Shown one piece after another: positions 1 through 6,617 of a stretch of 10,421 nt of DNA. This DNA comes from JBKQWK01 sp052139595. Lineage in GTDB: Bacteria; Actinomycetota; Thermoleophilia; UBA2241. Each line of letters begins with the position of its first letter. Position 1 is the first letter of the stretch. The stretch is from positions 1 to 10,421 of the forward strand of contig JBKQWK010000030.1 in the NCBI GenBank assembly GCA_052139595.1. Direction: 5' to 3'. Below the pieces are notes generated by a model, which searched no databases, was not told where the DNA came from, and saw only the letters and a list, made by a program, of their open reading frames with translations. Made by a program: the position numbers and the translations under genes.

Positions 1-590
1 GCTCCGTCCTCGCGCAGCAGATTCCGCGCGAGGTACAGCCGCGGATACATCATGTTGAGCCACTTGGAGTGGAAGCGGCCGTCGGTGTCGGTGTTGGTGC
101 CGAAGCGGTGACCCTGGTCGTCGACCTGCCCGGTGTACTCGAGGTAGGTCTGCAGGCTCTCGGTGTAGTTGTCGGGGTAGATGAAGTCGTTGCCGGTGTT
201 GTAGGGCGGATCTATGTAAATCATCTTGACCTTGCCCAGGTACGACTTCTGCAGCAGCTTGAGGACCTCGAGGTTGTCGCCCTCGATGATCAGATTCTCG
301 GTGGTGTCGAAGGCGACGCTCTCTTTTGGGGAGGGACGCAGGGTGCCGAGGCTGGGCGCCTGGATGGTACGAAAGCAGTCGGCCTTGCCCGGCCAGCTCA
401 TTCCGTAGCGTTCCTTGCCCACGTCGACCGCCTCGCCGAGCGCCAGTTTGAGGCAGTCAAAGTCGAGCTTGCCGCCCTCGGTGCGCGCTTCGGGGAACAG
501 GCGTAGCAGCTCCTGCTGCCGCTCCTCGACGATGTCAAGGGAACGCAGGTCGAGGCTCTCGGGCTGATCTGGCTCTAGCTGATCGGGCAT
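1..590 (-). CDS. Type III-like (Mod) site-specific DNA methyltransferase, N-terminal part
   Basis: The gene starts at ATG 590 and runs off the left edge, so about 196 residues are visible. Seen: an N-terminal helical region, a KERYGMSWPGK segment (residues 59-69) of the kind found near the start of type III Mod subunits, IIEGDNLEVLKLL (101-113), and the catalytic motif IV DPPYNTGND at 127-135. DPPY followed by NTG is characteristic of beta-class amino-methyltransferases that methylate adenine N6 using S-adenosylmethionine. The AdoMet-binding motif I lies beyond the edge in this class. A Shine-Dalgarno AAGGA lies 8 bases before the ATG and overlaps the stop codon of the small ORF upstream. It shares strand and direction with the DUF3800 gene and broken helicase upstream. 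A Res-type partner, if present, would be left of the window. No damage is visible in this part. Confidence 0.9.
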   Translation of the reverse strand, partial: MPDQLEPDQPESLDLRSLDIVEERQQELLRLFPEARTEGGKLDFDCLKLALGEAVDVGKERYGMSWPGKADCFRTIQAPSLGTLRPSPKESVAFDTTENLIIEGDNLEVLKLLQKSYLGKVKMIYIDPPYNTGNDFIYPDNYTESLQTYLEYTGQVDDQGHRFGTNTDTDGRFHSKWLNMMYPRLYLARNLLREDG

Positions 591-600
591 ATCGGATCCT

Positions 601-798
601 TCAGTCGTCGTACTTCCCTCCAGGGCATTCGCGTCCATGGTCTCGGTGCCCTTCTTGCGCATTCCGCCGCATCGGCGCTGTCCGTGCAAGTCCGTCGCGT
701 TGCATGTTGAAGCGGTCGGGGTATACTTCGCCTAGAAGCACGGGCGTCGGCTGGGCCGATGAGCTCGTGTTTCTGCGTTCTAGGGTGAGAATTCCCAT
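601..798 (-). CDS. Possible 65-residue ORF between DUF3800 and methyltransferase genes
   Basis: This reading frame starts at ATG 798, overlaps the end of the DUF3800 gene by 19 bases, and stops with TGA at 603-601, ten bases before the methyltransferase ATG. The TGA runs straight into the methyltransferase ribosome binding site (TGAAGGA). That tight fit would allow translational coupling and is the main reason to list it. The protein is polar, rich in Arg, and shows no domain, membrane segment or family that I recognise; its composition resembles a chance frame in GC-rich DNA. The alternative is that 591-779 is simply an intergenic spacer. Confidence 0.25.
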   Translation of the reverse strand: MGILTLERRNTSSSAQPTPVLLGEVYPDRFNMQRDGLARTAPMRRNAQEGHRDHGRECPGGKYDD

Positions 799-1511
799 AC
801 GCTAATGTAGTGAGGCTTCGGGTTCGTGAAGCCCACAGACAGCGTCTTCTGCCCCACGCGCTCTCGAATCCGGATGCTGATCGCGTCCTTTTCCGCGTCG
901 CGAGGAACCGCGGGCTCCCTGTTGGCGAGAAACGAGTGCCGCACGCCGCCGAGGATCACGTCCACTGCCTGTATGACAAGCGACGAACGTGAGTCCAGCA
1001 TGCACGCGTTGAACACCCGGCCCGGGTTGGGTCCAGTAGTGCCGACGCACGTAGCAAGCTCCGCCTCGAAGTATCTGCCCGACTTCTTTGGCTTACCGAG
1101 GTAGTCGGCGATAATGCAGATCTCCTCGCCGCTCTCGATGTTGTGCTTGACGACCATCATTGCGTAGCTCAGGTAGGCATCCCAGACACTGCCGAAGTAC
1201 GCCTGCCAGTTGACGTTTGGGCGCTGCTTGTCGATGACGAAGGCACAGAAGCAGTACTCCGGCTGCGCGAAGTAGGCGTCAATGAGTTCCAAGTGAAACG
1301 GCAGACTGCTTGAGGTCACGGCGTTGAACTTGAACTCGAAGTCCGGCCCCGCCCCGGGAATGCAGGAGACGGCCCGATCGAAGATGCGATGCGCCGCTTC
1401 GCTGAATGGTCCGGACAGCTGCGTCTTCATCAGACCAAGCGAGAAAAAGCGCTGAGTCGACCCGCCGAGGATCCCACTCTCGTCCATGAACGCAAGGCTG
1501 CGCGTCGTCAT
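780..1511 (-). CDS. DUF3800 domain protein
   Basis: A 243-residue protein starting at ATG 1511, with a G-run six bases before the start as a weak ribosome binding site, and ending with TAG. The N-terminal motif FMDESG (residues 8-13) and the C-terminal segment with DSRSSLVIQAVDVILGG match the two conserved ends of the DUF3800 family (the usual forms being a DESG strand and an LQ-x-AD-x-x-x-G helix). DUF3800 is regarded as having an RNase H-like fold with acidic residues, here D10, E11 and the later D of QAVDV, that would suit a metal-dependent nuclease. Activity is not shown for this protein. The gene sits 82 bases after the helicase remnant and before the methyltransferase, on the same strand, so it is probably part of the same mobile or defence locus. 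Length is normal for the family and the frame is intact. Confidence 0.85.
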   Translation of the reverse strand: MTTRSLAFMDESGILGGSTQRFFSLGLMKTQLSGPFSEAAHRIFDRAVSCIPGAGPDFEFKFNAVTSSSLPFHLELIDAYFAQPEYCFCAFVIDKQRPNVNWQAYFGSVWDAYLSYAMMVVKHNIESGEEICIIADYLGKPKKSGRYFEAELATCVGTTGPNPGRVFNACMLDSRSSLVIQAVDVILGGVRHSFLANREPAVPRDAEKDAISIRIRERVGQKTLSVGFTNPKPHYISVWEFSP

Positions 1512-1593
1512 CTGCCCCCCGCAGCAAGATTGTAAAGCAGCGTGAGTCTATGCCAAGTCGCGGTGCTGGCGGCCAAGCGCACGCAATCTTGCG

Positions 1594-2923
1594 TCACCGC
1601 AGCCGCCAGCGCAGAGTGAAAAGCGGCATCTGCTCAACCCGCTGCTCGAGCCGCCGGCCGATCTCGTCGAGCAGCTCGTCCTTCTGCCGGTCGATGTCGC
1701 GGCTCGCGTCATCATATGCCCGCCAAGCCTCTTCGCGCTTCTCTTCGAGCTTGCGCGCCGCGCGCTGGCGCTCGAGTTTCTCGGGCAGCGTCGGCGCGAA
1801 ACGGGCCTGCTTCCTATCCTCCTTGAGCGCCTCATCCATGTCGGCCAGCTCGGCCTTGAGCGAATCGCGGCGGTCCTCGGCCCAGCGGTCGAGCTTGTCC
1901 ATCTCGGCGTCGAACCAGGTGCCGTCGCGGGCGGTCATCTCGGCGTGGGGCCCCTGGCGATGGCTCGCCAGCGTGCGGTCGAGCTGCGCCGCTATGGCTT
2001 CGGGCACGCGGCGCAGCGGTCCCGCCTCGGCCGGCAGGTCGAAGAGGCGGCGACACTGCGCCTGGTCTACGGCTTCGCCGTCGTCGCTGACCGCGGCGAA
2101 GACGAGCTGATCCTCGCTCTCCAGCGCGCTCATGCTCACGTGCGCACAGGCGAGCCAGCCGGAGCGGCCGCGCAGCGGTTCCAGGATGGCGATGTTCTTG
2201 CCGCTGCCAGCGTAGTCGAAGACGACATCCGCCGGCTCCGGTTTCAGCTCCCGCGCCCGCGCGAGCACGCGCTGCGCCAGCGGATGACCTACGCGGTAGG
2301 TGTTGGCATCCTCCACGCCCTTGGCCATGCGGTACGGCCCCCGGTTTATCGTCTCGCCAGGGAAGGGGTTGGTGTGCAGCATGAAGCTGAACCCATCGGT
2401 GGCGAAGCTTGCGTGATCGGCGAGCACGTGTCGCGTGAGCCGCCAGAGCTGATCGTTGAATCGGTCGAGCATGGTGGTGCTGTCGACGCGCACCTTCTCG
2501 GCAACATCCTGATCGAAGTTGTCGAGCAGCTTCTCGCGTGCATCGCGCTGGCCGGTGCTGATCTCGGCCTCGAGGTCGCGCTGGAGCTGGTCGAACTCGA
2601 ACTGGATCTGCTCGGTCGTGCGACGCTGCTGGTAGATGCCGGCGATGCGCTTCTCAAAGTCAACGCCCGACTCCACGGCGCCGAGCACTTCGTCGCTAGC
2701 GCCAAACACGCCATCGAAGAGGCGAAACTTCTCGTCCAGGAGCTGGTACACGCGCAGGTCGGCGGCGTTCTTCTTGTTGAGGAAGTTGACCACCACGACG
2801 TCGAACTTCTGACCGTAACGGTGACAGCGCCCGATGCGCTGCGGTGAGCTTCTCGACACTGTCGGACGAACAGCGTTTCGTGATCTCGTAGGCGAAGTAC
2901 TTGGCGTGGAAGTCGGTGATCAT
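1594..2923 (-). pseudogene. SNF2-family helicase with internal deletion and frameshift
   Basis: Two pieces of one helicase gene are joined out of frame. The 5' piece starts at ATG 2923, with AAGGAG 13 bases upstream, and gives 29 residues beginning MITDFHAKYFAYEITKRC and reaching SVEKLTAA, which matches my recollection of the N-terminus of bacterial SNF2/RapA-type helicases of defence loci. At about 2836-2845 the sequence jumps to motif VI (QRIGRCHRYGQ) of the second RecA-like domain, in a different frame, and the correct frame then runs intact to TGA at 1594 (about 420 residues). That C-terminal part has the KNAADLRVYQLLDEKF block, long charged coiled-coil stretches near its end, and the ending PLFTLRWRL. 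All of motifs I to V, including the Walker A and DEAH boxes, are missing: probably over 500 residues, estimated from usual family length. The 5' frame ends at 2696. A GTG at 2859 could restart the C-terminal piece, but it would have no ATPase. Confidence 0.85.
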
Positions 2924-2940
2924 GGCGCAGAGTCGTCTCC

Positions 2941-3114
2941 TTACCACCATGCCGGCTGAGGCCCATCTTCGCCGAGGCGCAGCCAGCCCCACTTCTCGGC
3001 CCGCTGCTATGTATACCAGATAACCCGGACGAACTGGACGTACCTCATCGCCACCGTCGCTCGTTCTTGATCGGCGCCGACGACGGCGAACGGCACGCCG
3101 AGCGCCTTGAAGTG
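2941..3114 (-). other. Possible degraded gene end upstream of the helicase
   Basis: In one minus-strand frame, 3114 to 3064 to 3010 reads as a plausible protein segment (HFKALGVPFAVVGAD, then RYVQFVRVIWYT), followed by TAG at 3009-3007 and then, in the same frame, RAEKWGWLRLGEDG to a TAA at 2943-2941. That TAA overlaps the AAGGAG of the helicase gene, the arrangement expected for an upstream gene of the same operon. The in-frame TAGs at 3009 and 3117 mean it cannot be a working gene. I do not recognise the family, and chance frames are common in such DNA. No other gene is visible in 2924-3155. Confidence 0.2.
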
Positions 3115-3155
3115 CTACTGGCTACCGCGAACTGAAGTCGATTCGCTTGTTCGCC

Positions 3156-3419
3156 TCACTCGTAATGGGTCCACATCCTTAGCACCTTAACCACACGCTC
3201 GTCAGCAAGGATCTGGTAAACCAGGCGATGCTGGATGTTGATGCGCCGCGAGTAGGCCCCGCTCAGGTCGCCGACCAGCTTCTCGAACGGCGGCGGGGAC
3301 TGAAACGGATCGACTTCGAGGACGGCGAGCAGCGCCTGGACCTTCGGCTTCAGGCCAGCGTCGGCAAGCTTGCTCGCGTCCTTGCGCGCCTGCGTTGTGT
3401 AAAGCAGGCGCCAGCTCAC
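3156..3419 (-). CDS. yoeB: Txe/YoeB family mRNA interferase toxin
   Basis: An 87-residue toxin starting at GTG 3419. YoeB toxins are RelE-fold ribosome-dependent endoribonucleases that cut mRNA in the A site when the antitoxin is degraded. The C-terminal half is diagnostic: FEKLVGDLSGAYSRRINIQHRLVY and a final WTHYE. E46, R65, H85 and Y86 line up with the catalytic Glu46, Arg65, His83 and Tyr84 known in E. coli YoeB, so the active site looks complete. The start overlaps the antitoxin stop by four bases (GTGA), the usual coupling for this module. The gene lies just upstream of the decaying helicase locus and may act as an addiction element for the region; that role is inference. Confidence 0.95.
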   Translation of the reverse strand: MSWRLLYTTQARKDASKLADAGLKPKVQALLAVLEVDPFQSPPPFEKLVGDLSGAYSRRINIQHRLVYQILADERVVKVLRMWTHYE

Positions 3420-3649
3420 CAGTCGAGTTCACCCTCAAGGTCATCGGCCGAGGTCGCCATGCCCTCGATGATCGACTCGCGCATGCCGGGGATCGAGACC
3501 AGGTACAGTGTCTCCTGTATCGCGCGCCAGTCGTCCTCCGCGACGAGCACCGCACTACCGCGCTTGCCGGTGATCTGCACAGGCTCGTGCGATTGGGCGA
3601 CGTCGCCGAGAAGCTTATAGAGCTGTTTGCGCGCTTCTGTGACGCTCAT
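3416..3649 (-). CDS. yefM: YefM/Phd family antitoxin
   Basis: A 77-residue antitoxin, first gene of the pair. The N-terminal half (MSVTEARKQLYKLL, then VQITGKRGSAVLVAEDDW) is the Phd/YefM DNA-binding and dimerisation fold, and the acidic C-terminus (RESIIEGMATSADDLEGELDW region) is the toxin-binding tail typical of YefM. It neutralises YoeB and, with YoeB, represses its own promoter. ATG 3649 is the only reasonable start; the nearest Shine-Dalgarno, AGGAGG at 3670-3665, is 15 bases upstream, which is longer than ideal. A promoter and a two-part operator are visible at 3673-3713. Confidence 0.95.
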   Translation of the reverse strand: MSVTEARKQLYKLLGDVAQSHEPVQITGKRGSAVLVAEDDWRAIQETLYLVSIPGMRESIIEGMATSADDLEGELDW

Positions 3650-3672
3650 GGTCGTCGTAGCCGACCTCCTAG

Positions 3673-3694
3673 GACGTACGAGAAAGCGTACGTC
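3673..3694. promoter_or_regulatory. YefM-type operator: two CGTACG palindromes
   Basis: GACGTACG and CGTACGTC form a perfect 8-base inverted repeat around a 6-base spacer. Each half contains a CGTACG hexamer that is itself a palindrome (3675-3680 and 3687-3692), and their centres are exactly 12 bp apart. The known E. coli yefM-yoeB operator also uses two GTAC-centred palindromes with 12 bp between centres. The overlap with the -10 box explains repression. Confidence 0.7.
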
Positions 3695-3713
3695 TACGGG
3701 AACTGAAAGTCAA
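3685..3713 (-). promoter_or_regulatory. yefM-yoeB promoter (-35 and -10)
   Basis: Reading the minus strand, TTGACT (3713-3708) is followed after exactly 17 bases by TACGCT (3690-3685). Both hexamers and the spacing fit a sigma-70 type promoter, and the predicted start lies near 3678, about 30 bases before the antitoxin ATG. The -10 overlaps the operator palindromes. Confidence 0.6.
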
Positions 3714-3919
3714 GGTTGCGTCGTCGTCCGCACGCCCGGTCGGGGCGCCTGTTCGGCGGTCGCCTCACCTGCCGAGAACGATGCCGGCACCGAGAAGCAC
3801 CAGGCGGGCGGGCGAAGCCGAAAGGGCTATCGAGGATCGAGATTGGTGTTTTCATGCCACACATAGAACCGCTGCATCCGGAACGGCAACGCCCCGGTGA
3901 TCCGTTGGGCTGAGCTACA
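3695..3919. other. Spacer without a supported gene
   Basis: About 225 bases between the yefM promoter and the hairpin of the membrane protein gene. Frames open on both strands but encode Arg/Pro-rich low-quality protein with no recognisable motif. I see no tRNA, terminator or repeat here. TACACT at 3916-3921 could serve as a -10 box for the plus-strand gene, but no good -35 accompanies it. Confidence 0.5.
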
Positions 3920-3949
3920 CTGCCTCCAGACCCAAGGACCTGGAGGCAG
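3920..3949 (+). promoter_or_regulatory. Perfect hairpin covering a Shine-Dalgarno
   Basis: CTGCCTCCAG (3920-3929) and CTGGAGGCAG (3940-3949) pair perfectly over 10 bases with a 10-base loop. The right arm contains GGAGG, four bases before ATG 3951, so in RNA the stem would hide the ribosome binding site of the leader ORF. The same dyad could instead be an operator, since a weak -10 (TACACT) touches its left arm. Confidence 0.55.
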
Positions 3950-3950
3950 C

Positions 3951-4019
3951 ATGGCCCTATGTGAGATTGAGGCCAGCGAACGCATCGCGATGACCCTGCG
4001 GGAACTCGGCACACGATGA
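3951..4019 (+). CDS. 22-residue leader ORF coupled to the membrane protein gene
   Basis: ATG 3951 has a well-placed GGAGG and opens a 22-codon frame (MALCEIEASERIAM onward) that ends in TGA at 4017-4019, overlapping the ATG of the next gene as ATGA. The downstream gene has no convincing ribosome binding site of its own, so this small ORF may deliver ribosomes to it. The peptide would be a short amphipathic helix without a known family. It may matter only for its translation; it could also be chance, as only the start signal and stop/start overlap support it. Confidence 0.4.
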   Translation: MALCEIEASERIAMTLRELGTR

Positions 4020-4228
4020 GCGCGGTTACGATCTACGGCGTCGTCGCCGTCACGTTCATGATGGTCATGTACGCGCTCGAGGCACGCGGCCGCCGGTTCA
4101 TCGCCGCTTTCGCCGTCGGCTGCCTGCTCTCGAGCGCGTACGGATTTCTCTCTGGTGCCTGGCCCTTCGGCGTCGTCGAGGCCGTCTGGACGGTGGTCGC
4201 CCTGCGCCGGTTCGTCAAGGCCGGCTGA
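4016..4228 (+). CDS. Small three-helix membrane protein, unknown function
   Basis: A 70-residue protein, mostly hydrophobic, with three predicted membrane segments at about residues 4-22, 28-45 and 49-66, and a basic end (RRFVKAG). The pattern LEARGRRFIAAFAVGC followed by AYGFLSGAWPFGVVEAVW resembles small conserved hypothetical proteins of high-GC bacteria; I know no function for them. It is the only plus-strand gene left of the nuo region and ends 16 bases from the end of the convergent MMPL gene, with no clear terminator between. The start is ATG 4016 inside the stop of the leader ORF. Positive charge between helices 1 and 2 fits a normal inner-membrane protein. Confidence 0.75.
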   Translation: MSAVTIYGVVAVTFMMVMYALEARGRRFIAAFAVGCLLSSAYGFLSGAWPFGVVEAVWTVVALRRFVKAG

Positions 4229-4244
4229 CCGGACGTCGCCTCAT

Positions 4245-6596
4245 TCAGTCTGGCGAATCGCCCTCGGCGAGCGGGCGCAGAGACGCGCCGCCGAGTTCGC
4301 GATGCAGAGCCGGCTGCGAGTTCGGCGCAAAAGCCGCTGCACCGGGCTCGTCCGACGGTCCGTAGCGGTGACCCTCGACGCTCACGTCTGGCAGCCATTG
4401 CAGCCAGCGCGGCAGGTACCAGTTCCAGTCGCCAAGCAGTTCCATCGCCGCCGGGACGATAATCGTGCGCACCACTGTGGCGTCGAGCAGAACCGCCACG
4501 GCAAGACCGAAGCCCATCTGCTGGAACATCACGAGCTGGCCGCCGGCCACGCCAGCGAAGACGCAGACCATGATCGCCGCCGCTCCCGTAATGATGCTGG
4601 CCGTGCGGCCAACGCCGTAGCCCACCGCCTCCCGCGTGTCGCCGGTCTCGTCAAAGCGCTCCTTGATACGACTGAGCAGAAAGACCTGATAGTCCATCGA
4701 CAGTCCAAAAAGCAGGCTGAAGAGAAAGAGCGGCACCCAGGCCTCGATCGTTTCGACTCGCGTCAGGCCGAGCAGACCGGCGCCGACGCCCTTCTGAAAG
4801 ACGAGAACTAGGGCGCCATAGGCGGCGCCGACCGAGAGCAGGTTCATGGCGATCGCCTTGGCCGGGATCACGACCGAGCGGAAAGCCAGCAGCAGAAGAC
4901 CGAAGCTGAGGCTGAGGACCACCGTCAGGGCGATCGGCATCCACGTGTGGAAGAAGCCCAGGTAGTCGACGACACCGGCGGTGTTGCCAGCTACGTAGAC
5001 CTTCGCCGGCACGCCGGCGAAGGCCAGTGGCACCACGTCGCTGCGCAAGTGTTTGACCAACGCCTGAGTCGCGTCGCCGGCCGGGTCGCCAGCCATGGCT
5101 GTCGTCAGCACGGTGAGGTCGCCGGCCTTGTCGACCGTGACCTGTGAAGGGCCGAAGCGGCCATCGCTCTGCATGGCAGCCGTGAGCTTGGCAATGCCCT
5201 GCTTGACCGGCGCTGATTTGGCGGGGCCGTCGATCACGATCTGCAGCGGATTGGCCTTGCCCAAGGAAAAATCACGATCGAGGATGTCCCAGCCCTGCTT
5301 GGAGTATTCATTGCTGGGCAGGTAGGTGGCGGTCACCATGTTGGCGCCGGTCTTCATGAACAGCACCGGCGCAGCGAGGCCGAGCAGGACCACGACAGCC
5401 ACGGTCAGCCAGACTGCGGGGCGGCGCATGATGCTGTGCGCCAAGCGCTCCCACACACCGCCGGCGCCGCTCGCCCGACTCAGGGCTGTGCGCCTCATGA
5501 ACGGCACACGCAGGGCGTTCACACGATCGCCGAGCAAACCGAGAATTGCCGGCAGCAGCATCAGCGTGGTGAGCAGCGTGGTGAAGACGACCAGCATCAC
5601 ACCCAGTCCCATACTGATGGTGACATCCATGGGCACGATAACCATGCCGAGCATAGCGAGAAAGACCGTCATGCCGCTGAAGAAGATGGCGCGGTTGGCG
5701 GTGGCGCCAGTCGCCCCGATGGCATCAAGTTTGGTCAGGCCGTGGGCGCGCTCTTCGCGATAGCGCGAAATCACGAAGAGCGTGTAGTCGATGCCCACCG
5801 CCAGACCCATCATCGTAAGGATGTTGAGCACGAAGGTGTTCATCGGATAGACCTGCCCGATCAAGCCGGTGATCGTCAATGCCAGAACGATGCTGACGAT
5901 GCTGAGCAACAAGGGCATACAGGCGGCGAGCACGGCGCCAAATACGATCACTAGCACAATGAGTGCCGCCGGCATGCCGAAGATCTCGGCCTTTTCAAGA
6001 TCGCTCTGGGCGACCTTGGCGACCATCGCGTTGAGGCTCGCGTCGCCGGTCTGGGCAAGGGTGAAGCCGCCGCCGGAACTGGCCACGACCAGGGCGTGCA
6101 GCTTATCCACGTTCTTGACCGCTTGGTCGATGTCGCCGGCCATGACAACCGGGATCAACGTGGCGTGCTTATCCTTCGCGACGAGCGTGGGATCCCCGGT
6201 CGTGTAGTACGTGGAGGTGCTTTGCACGATGGAGGCACTGAGCCCGTTGATCTTGTCGGCAAGGTCGGTGACGAATGCCTTGAAGGCAGGATCGGCGACC
6301 GTGATCGCAGATGAGTGGACAATGACGAAATCGCTGAACTTCTGCGGCCCAGTGATTCGATCCTGAATGAGATTCTGCCCGATCGCGCTGTCCGGGAGCG
6401 TGCCGTGCAACTTCGCCGTCGAAGTGATGCCACTGCTCAGTAGCGAGCCCACGGCGACCACGGCGACCACGATGATTGCTGCCCAAATGGCGACAGTGCG
6501 CCAAGGATGCGTAGCGCTGACGCGAGCTAATCGCTCTGTGAACGAGCGTCGCGACGCGTTTCCGAGTCGACAGTCTGAGCGTATTTGAGCCGACAT
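4245..6596 (-). CDS. MMPL family RND transporter
   Basis: A complete 783-residue membrane transporter of the MmpL/RND superfamily, which uses the proton gradient to move lipids, other hydrophobic molecules or drugs outward. The first membrane helix is at about 33-54, a large external domain follows to about 203, and a block of helices contains GLAVGIDYTLFVISRYREE (D270, Y271). The second half repeats this plan and has GLSMDYQVFLLSRIKER (D635, Y636). These two Asp-Tyr pairs correspond to the proton-relay residues of mycobacterial MmpL3 (D256/Y257, D645/Y646), so the pump should be active. The end LLGDWNWYLPRWL is common in the family, followed by a soluble tail. It starts 21 bases after the receiver gene, with a G-run as ribosome binding site, and probably belongs to the same operon. 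The substrate cannot be told from sequence. Confidence 0.93.
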   Translation of the reverse strand: MSAQIRSDCRLGNASRRSFTERLARVSATHPWRTVAIWAAIIVVAVVAVGSLLSSGITSTAKLHGTLPDSAIGQNLIQDRITGPQKFSDFVIVHSSAITVADPAFKAFVTDLADKINGLSASIVQSTSTYYTTGDPTLVAKDKHATLIPVVMAGDIDQAVKNVDKLHALVVASSGGGFTLAQTGDASLNAMVAKVAQSDLEKAEIFGMPAALIVLVIVFGAVLAACMPLLLSIVSIVLALTITGLIGQVYPMNTFVLNILTMMGLAVGIDYTLFVISRYREERAHGLTKLDAIGATGATANRAIFFSGMTVFLAMLGMVIVPMDVTISMGLGVMLVVFTTLLTTLMLLPAILGLLGDRVNALRVPFMRRTALSRASGAGGVWERLAHSIMRRPAVWLTVAVVVLLGLAAPVLFMKTGANMVTATYLPSNEYSKQGWDILDRDFSLGKANPLQIVIDGPAKSAPVKQGIAKLTAAMQSDGRFGPSQVTVDKAGDLTVLTTAMAGDPAGDATQALVKHLRSDVVPLAFAGVPAKVYVAGNTAGVVDYLGFFHTWMPIALTVVLSLSFGLLLLAFRSVVIPAKAIAMNLLSVGAAYGALVLVFQKGVGAGLLGLTRVETIEAWVPLFLFSLLFGLSMDYQVFLLSRIKERFDETGDTREAVGYGVGRTASIITGAAAIMVCVFAGVAGGQLVMFQQMGFGLAVAVLLDATVVRTIIVPAAMELLGDWNWYLPRWLQWLPDVSVEGHRYGPSDEPGAAAFAPNSQPALHRELGGASLRPLAEGDSPD

Positions 6597-6617
6597 GATC
6601 CCCCCCGAGTTGATTGA

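Noticed and set aside
3911..3949. Minus-strand TGTAGCTCAG next to a strong stem, resembling the start of a tRNA
   Set aside because: No matching GAGC for a D-stem follows, and no anticodon arm or T-arm (GTTCGA) can be placed. The stem is better explained as a hairpin before ATG 3951.
3694..4014. 106-residue minus-strand frame upstream of yefM, with a protein-like stretch (RMQRFYVWHENTN) in a neighbouring frame
   Set aside because: The long frame is Arg/Pro/Cys-rich without motif or ribosome binding site, covers the YefM promoter, and opposes the better-supported leader ORF and hairpin. The neighbouring-frame stretch is too short to assign.
4947..6588. Long plus-strand reading frames opposite the MMPL gene
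   Set aside because: They are shadows of a GC-rich, well-recognised minus-strand gene; their proteins are low in hydrophobic pattern, rich in His/Arg/Ala and show no family features.
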